Source: CAYZJB01 sp964602985
GTDB taxonomy: Bacteria; CLD3; SB21
Direction: 5' to 3'
Length of the DNA stretch: 64,000 nt
Assembly: GCA_964602985.1 (NCBI GenBank)
Contig: CAZRTJ010000005.1
Location: forward strand, 115,452-179,451
Numbering within the stretch: the stretch's first letter is position 1; each line of letters opens with the position of its first letter. Position numbers and translations under genes: made by a program. The notes below the pieces were generated by a model, which searched no databases, was not told where the DNA came from, and worked only from the letters and a program-made list of their open reading frames with translations. Shown here piece after piece: positions 60,073-64,000 of the stretch.

Positions 60073-60695
60073 CGTCCTCTCTCCAACTGATCCGCCAAAT
60101 CACAATAGAATTCGATCATCGCTTCGAGCTCCGAGCGGAATTTCTCACTCGTGATCGCCGCCGCGCGTTCGAAGTACAACTGATTTCCTTCGAACTTTAC
60201 GCCAAAGGCCATGTACCGATCGGCCATTTCTAAAAACCGCTGTTTGATCGGAGGCGTCAACAACTGAACGATCCGCGCCTCATCACTTCCCTTGACGACG
60301 AATTTCGGGTCAAACTCCGCGTCGTTGATCTGGATGTCCTGCATACCAAACACTCCGATGCCGATGCGGGAGAAGAAACCCTCCTCGTAGATGTGAAATT
60401 CAAAGGGCTGGGTCATTTGAACTTGCACAACAAAGGCCGTATAGGTTGTGCTGGAGCGGTTCTTTCCGCTGCCGGAACTCCTCGTGAACATCCACACTCG
60501 CAACGGATGCTTCCGATACGTTCCACTCATGGACGGATGTCCCGCGAGGAAACCCTGTGGCAATACAGCCTGGCAATTGAACCGCGGCGCGAACTCTGCA
60601 AATGCCTGCCGCAATTTTTCTTTTTGTCGAATGCCCAACCATATCCCGAATCCGACGATCACTACGACAATAGCCAGTACAGCTGCAACTTCCAT
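60069..60695 (-). CDS. Membrane-anchored protein of unknown function
   Basis: 208 residues with one N-terminal membrane helix (AAVLAIVVVIVGFGIWLGI), and the remainder probably on the cytoplasmic side. The soluble part (about 25-208) is an alpha/beta domain: FNCQAVLPQGFLAGHPSM, VWMFTRSSGSGKNRSST, YTAFVVQVQM, FDPKFVVKGSDEARIVQLLT and MAFGVKFEGNQLYFERAA. This resembles single-pass proteins of unknown function that are common in the FCB group, but I do not name a family. It overlaps trpS by one base and scpA by four. Confidence 0.6.
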   Translation of the reverse strand: MEVAAVLAIVVVIVGFGIWLGIRQKEKLRQAFAEFAPRFNCQAVLPQGFLAGHPSMSGTYRKHPLRVWMFTRSSGSGKNRSSTTYTAFVVQVQMTQPFEFHIYEEGFFSRIGIGVFGMQDIQINDAEFDPKFVVKGSDEARIVQLLTPPIKQRFLEMADRYMAFGVKFEGNQLYFERAAAITSEKFRSELEAMIEFYCDLADQLERGR

Positions 60696-61708
60696 TACGT
60701 CAACCTCATTGCTTTGCGAACCTTAGACATCGTGGATGCGGCGATGGCTCGCGCCCGATCCGATCCCTCCTTCAGAACCTTATCGATCACATGGGGCTGT
60801 GCGGCCAGTTCGGCCCGTTTGGCACGAAATGGCTGAATGCGCGCAGACAGCTGCGACGCCAAATTTTTCTTACAAGCCACGCAGCCCAACTCGCCGGACC
60901 GACAGGTCGCATCGATCACCGTCGTCTCAGATGCATTGAATACTTTGTGATACATGAAGACGGAGCAAATTTCCGGTCGGCCCGGATCGTTCTTTCGCAA
61001 TTTCTGAGGATCGGTGACCATCTTCCGCACCTGCGCATCGATCGTTTCATCCGTGTCAGACAAATAGATGCAGTTGCCGAGGCTCTTGCTCATCTTCGCA
61101 TTGCCGTCTACCCCCGGCAGACGTGGCACCCGGGTCAGTTTCACCTGCGGCTCCGGGAATGCGTAGCCGTTACCCGAGTACAGAAAATTAAACCGTCTGG
61201 CAATTTCCCGACACAACTCCACGTGCGGAACCTGATCTTCGCCCACGGGTACGGTATCCGCCTCGTAGATCAGGATGTCCGCGCTCTGCAGGACAGGATA
61301 TCCGAGGTGGCCAAAGTCGATCTTCGTCATGTTCTCGTCCGTCTCGTCGTCGATCAGTCCCATGTCGCGGGCCTGGTGCTTCACGGCGGGATTCCGGATC
61401 AGCCACGGCGTCGGCGTGAACATCGAAAAAAGCAAATGCAGTTCCGCATGTTCTTTGACTGCGGACTGCACCATGAGGATGCTCCGCTGAGGGTCAAGTC
61501 CGACGCTGATCCAGTCGATGGCCGTTTCGCGAATATTCTGCTGGAGTTCGGTGGTGTCTTTGTATCCGGTCGTCAGCGCATGCCAGTCGACGATCCCGAA
61601 GATCGTCTCATAGTTCGCCTGCATCCCCACCCAATTGTCCAGGGCGCCGACCAAATGGCCGATATGCAGTTTTCCCGTCGGCCTCATGCCGCTGAAGATA
61701 CGCGCCAC
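60695..61708 (-). CDS. trpS: Tryptophanyl-tRNA synthetase
   Basis: 337 residues, the normal size of bacterial TrpRS. The class I motifs are HIGH in RPTGKLHIGHLVGALDNWV and KMSKS in GNAKMSKSLGNCIYL. DWHALTTGY, TPTPWLIRNPAVKHQ, LGYPVLQSADILIYEADTVP and VGEDQVPHVELCREIARRFN are TrpS landmarks. GCVACKK near 275 is the usual anticodon-region cysteine pair. GTG start at 61708 with AGGAG upstream. Confidence 0.97.
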   Translation of the reverse strand: MARIFSGMRPTGKLHIGHLVGALDNWVGMQANYETIFGIVDWHALTTGYKDTTELQQNIRETAIDWISVGLDPQRSILMVQSAVKEHAELHLLFSMFTPTPWLIRNPAVKHQARDMGLIDDETDENMTKIDFGHLGYPVLQSADILIYEADTVPVGEDQVPHVELCREIARRFNFLYSGNGYAFPEPQVKLTRVPRLPGVDGNAKMSKSLGNCIYLSDTDETIDAQVRKMVTDPQKLRKNDPGRPEICSVFMYHKVFNASETTVIDATCRSGELGCVACKKNLASQLSARIQPFRAKRAELAAQPHVIDKVLKEGSDRARAIAASTMSKVRKAMRLT

Positions 61709-61734
61709 GTGTCATCTCCTCCGATGGGTCAAGG

Positions 61735-62244
61735 TCATGCCATAAAGAGATACGGCTTCCAACGCGCATCTGTGGTGTGAACGTGGCTTTGAATGAAGCT
61801 GAGAGGATGGGGCTTGCGGGGAACGCTGAGGAGCGGCATGTTTGCCTGTTCCGGAGTCAGGTTGCCTTTCCTGTTATTGCAACGGATGCAGGCCGCCACC
61901 ATGTTTTCCCAGCTGTCCTTGCCTCCGCGGACTTTGGGGACAATGTGATCCACGGTCATTTCCACGCCGTGCGTCCCGCAGTATTGGCAACGGTAATTAT
62001 CGCGCTTCAAAATATTCTTTCGCGAAAGCATGATGCCTTTCCGACGCTTGTGGACAAAGGTCGCCAGACGCACGATGCTCGGGAAAGGAAATTGGGAGCG
62101 GATCGAATGAATCGCCTTTCCTTCCATCACCTCGATCATCTCGGCCTTTCCCAGGAAGATCATGACGATCGCTTTTTTCACGGAGCAAATGGTCATCGGC
62201 TCATAATTCTGATTGAGCACGAGGACATGCCCTTGGAGTCCCAT
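61735..62244 (-). CDS. HNH endonuclease family protein
   Basis: 169 residues. GLQGHVLVLNQNYEPMTICS opens a family of stand-alone HNH proteins found across many bacterial phyla. The HNH centre reads CQYCGTHGVEMTVDHIVPK, then GGKDSWENMVAACIRCNNRK, with the two CxxC pairs as structural zinc ligands and the DH as the catalytic histidine. The C-terminal PRKPHPLSFIQSHVH is conserved in the family. These genes are generally solitary and not part of phage or restriction loci; function unproven. It follows trpS on the same strand with 26 bases between. Confidence 0.88.
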   Translation of the reverse strand: MGLQGHVLVLNQNYEPMTICSVKKAIVMIFLGKAEMIEVMEGKAIHSIRSQFPFPSIVRLATFVHKRRKGIMLSRKNILKRDNYRCQYCGTHGVEMTVDHIVPKVRGGKDSWENMVAACIRCNNRKGNLTPEQANMPLLSVPRKPHPLSFIQSHVHTTDARWKPYLFMA

Positions 62245-62340
62245 GGAGACACCATCCTTGTCTGGTTAGACCAACAATCAGCCCTGAAAGTACTGGAATT
62301 TTGCGCGACTGTCAAGCATGGGGACGGGGCGCCGCACCCT

Positions 62341-63198
62341 TCACGCGATACGGAGGTCCACAAGGGTTGCCAGAAAGAATACCAACGAGATCACGCCGTT
62401 GAGATTGAAGAAGGCAAGATTGACGCGAGAGAGGTCGGTCGGACGCACCAGTGACTGCTCATACACGAGCACCGCGCCGATCACGAAAACTCCCGCATAG
62501 TAGATCACCCCCAATCCAAACATCCACCCGACGAGAGCCAGCCCCACGACCGTAAGGACGTGCAACAGACGAGACACTCGCAAAGCGGCTCCAATACCCC
62601 ATCGACTCGGCAGGCTGAACAACCGATGCTCGCGATCGAATGCGGCATCCTGGCAGGCGTAGATGATATCAAATCCTGACACCCAGGCCAGCACGGTCGC
62701 ACCCAGCCCTACTGCACGCCAACTCCATTCACCGGAAATCGCCATCCACGCGCCGATCGGAGCCAACCCCAACGCGATACCCAGGAAGACATGGGAATAC
62801 GGTGTGAATCTCTTCGTGTACGAATAGAAAAAGACAACCCCCAATGCCACAGGCGATAAAGCAAAGCACAGCCGGTTAAGAGAATACGAAGACACGATCA
62901 ACAGGGCCGAGGAAAACACTACGAAGATCGACGCCTGCCCGATTGTCACCTGCCCGCGTGGAATTTCGCGGTTCTGCGTACGCGGATTCTGCGCGTCGTA
63001 CCTCGCGTCCACGATCCGGTTAAATCCCATCGCGGCCGTGCGTGCTCCCGCCATGGCGGCCACGATCCATCCCAACTGCCCCCACGTCATCCCATGCTCC
63101 CGCGCCGCCAGTACTGCCGCCGTCAACGCAAACGGCAATGCAAAGATCGTGTGCGAGAATTTGATCATTCTCCCAAAATCCACGACGCGCCGTATCAT
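62341..63198 (-). CDS. UbiA-family prenyltransferase (probably menaquinone pathway, MqnP-like)
   Basis: 285 residues from the ATG at 63198; the frame reads on upstream but is inside the neighbouring gene and low in family character. About eight or nine membrane helices. The two prenyl-diphosphate-binding motifs are NRIVDARYDAQNPRTQNREI, i.e. NxxxDxxxD, and DAAFDREHRLFSLPSRWG. FSHTIFALPFALTAAV and FFYSYTKRFT are typical of the 4-hydroxybenzoate-type branch that includes MqnP of the futalosine route. The exact quinone cannot be told without other mqn or ubi genes, and none is near. Confidence 0.85.
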   Translation of the reverse strand: MIRRVVDFGRMIKFSHTIFALPFALTAAVLAAREHGMTWGQLGWIVAAMAGARTAAMGFNRIVDARYDAQNPRTQNREIPRGQVTIGQASIFVVFSSALLIVSSYSLNRLCFALSPVALGVVFFYSYTKRFTPYSHVFLGIALGLAPIGAWMAISGEWSWRAVGLGATVLAWVSGFDIIYACQDAAFDREHRLFSLPSRWGIGAALRVSRLLHVLTVVGLALVGWMFGLGVIYYAGVFVIGAVLVYEQSLVRPTDLSRVNLAFFNLNGVISLVFFLATLVDLRIA

Positions 63199-63797
63199 GC
63201 AAACTCCGATGCGACCCGGTTGCGAAATTCCTCGATGGACAACTTCGGAAATCCGTGCTCGACGGCCCGAGCCCACCTCACCGCGGCCTCCTCCTCCTGC
63301 TCTTGCAAGGCCGCCAGCGCCGCCCCGTAATACAATGCAGGCGCATACCGCGTATCCACCTCCAACGCGCGCGACAGACAGATCGCCGCATCCTCCCATC
63401 GTTTTTCGTGCAGACGCGCAACAGCCAGATACGTCAGGGCCACGGCTTCGACCTTGAACGAATACAGGCCGTACGAAAAGAACATCAGCCATTTCAACCA
63501 GGGCGAAGATTCAATCTCTTTGAGAAAATGCTCGAAACAGATCGCCGCACCCGTCCACATCCTGCGACGCAGGAGCCGCTTGCCGTAGAAAAAGTCCTTC
63601 CAGAAATGAGCCACGATCCTCGATGGCAGAACCGCAACCAGCGCGAGAACGATCAACTGATGAAAATTCAGGGAGTAGTTGGTGAGGAGGTAGGCAAAGC
63701 CCGCCAGCAGAAAACCCCAGACGAGAAAATACAATACACGATTGCGCGCGACTCGATTCGGAAACATGGCGATAAACAATACGCAAATTTTGTCCAT
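63195..63797 (-). CDS. Small membrane protein with TPR-like C-terminus
   Basis: 200 residues from the ATG at 63797; M11 at 63767 is an alternative and no clear ribosome binding site distinguishes them. Two membrane helices (about 22-60: VLYFLVWGFLLAGFAYLL, LIVLALVAVLPSRIVAHF). The C-terminal half has tetratricopeptide-like helices: AVALTYLAVARLHEKRWEDA, AICLSRALEVDTRYAPALYY and AALAALQEQEEEAAVRWARA. Its partner is unknown. It overlaps the UbiA gene by four bases (ATGA). Upstream to the window end (63798-64000) I see no gene. Confidence 0.65.
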   Translation of the reverse strand: MDKICVLFIAMFPNRVARNRVLYFLVWGFLLAGFAYLLTNYSLNFHQLIVLALVAVLPSRIVAHFWKDFFYGKRLLRRRMWTGAAICFEHFLKEIESSPWLKWLMFFSYGLYSFKVEAVALTYLAVARLHEKRWEDAAICLSRALEVDTRYAPALYYGAALAALQEQEEEAAVRWARAVEHGFPKLSIEEFRNRVASEFA

Positions 63798-64000
63798 CGA
63801 TCAAGCAAGGCCGATCGCCTATTTCCCGCGATAGAAAAGCATGATTTCGATCACAGCAAGGGATCGCGTTTTTGTATATCTTAGCGAAGGCTGATTGGAC
63901 GCTCGTGCGTCGTGAAGACAAGTTCAATGCTCAGACCTTCCAAACAGAGTTACCTTCAAATGTTGTGGAAATTCCAACGCCCATAAAATAGGGTAGAAAA

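Noticed and set aside
63798..64000. Short plus-strand frame starting at 63926
   Set aside because: It ends after 19 codons with no ribosome binding site; nothing in the last 200 bases could be supported as a gene.

Overview
The window reads as a chromosomal segment of a Gram-negative, moderately GC-rich bacterium that is probably a member of the FCB assemblage (Bacteroidota / Ignavibacteria / Calditrichota-like lineages). The grounds are a C-terminal T9SS-type sorting domain on a secreted repeat protein (34959-37988), an MA-peptidase/beta-propeller/outer-membrane-barrel fusion (561-3569), a helicase/nuclease pair of the AddAB-like type, many lipoprotein and outer-membrane proteins, and a separate UbiA-family prenyltransferase. 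The phylum is an inference; no rRNA or ribosomal-protein gene is present to settle it.

Layout. 1-5849: a cut-off sugar aminotransferase, the propeller/barrel protein translationally coupled to a cobalamin-binding-like protein, and an M64 metallopeptidase. 5964-6731: a C-terminally truncated DUF1016 (YhcG-type) gene carrying palindromes. 6774-13445: a respiratory nitrate reductase locus (napD, napA, a tetraheme NapB-like subunit, a tetraheme lipoprotein cytochrome, a multi-cluster ferredoxin subunit and an NrfD membrane subunit); napC/napGH are absent, so quinol oxidation probably goes through the ferredoxin/NrfD pair. A 452-base gap holding a long inverted-repeat element separates the last two genes. 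13699-17763: HD-GYP response regulator, MFS transporter, purF. 17818-25454: a lipoprotein facing a five-gene signalling operon (OmpR-type regulator, TonB receptor, YfiR-like protein, CHASE8-like/HAMP hybrid kinase, REC-kinase). 25459-31584: propeller protein, UPF0173 hydrolase, M1 aminopeptidase, lone receiver, outer-membrane protein and small lipoprotein.

31647-42184 is the accessory part: a more AT-rich cluster of related and partly broken secreted proteins built from SH3-like domains, TPR-like domains, leucine-rich repeats and sialidase-type (BNR) repeats. It contains a homopolymer frameshift in a lipoprotein gene, a 228-base perfect direct repeat, a truncated duplicate of a TPR gene, a truncated duplicate of an SH3 gene with a small inverted fragment at the junction, and one SH3+LRR+BNR chimera. 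This is the best candidate for something undescribed: a locus that seems to shuffle exported protein modules by recombination.

42380-63797 is a long minus-strand run of mostly housekeeping genes, many with 1-14 base overlaps: dGTPase, M49-like and M13 peptidase lipoproteins, a DUF2130 protein, AddB/AddA-like recombination nuclease-helicases, DUF58, cytidylate kinase, a 23S pseudouridine synthase, a GrdB-like protein, ScpB and an unusually long ScpA, a membrane protein, tryptophanyl-tRNA synthetase, an HNH endonuclease, a UbiA prenyltransferase and a small membrane TPR protein. Dispersed palindromes with a GGCTnnAGCC core occur at several gene ends. I found no tRNA, rRNA, CRISPR array, integrase or transposase.
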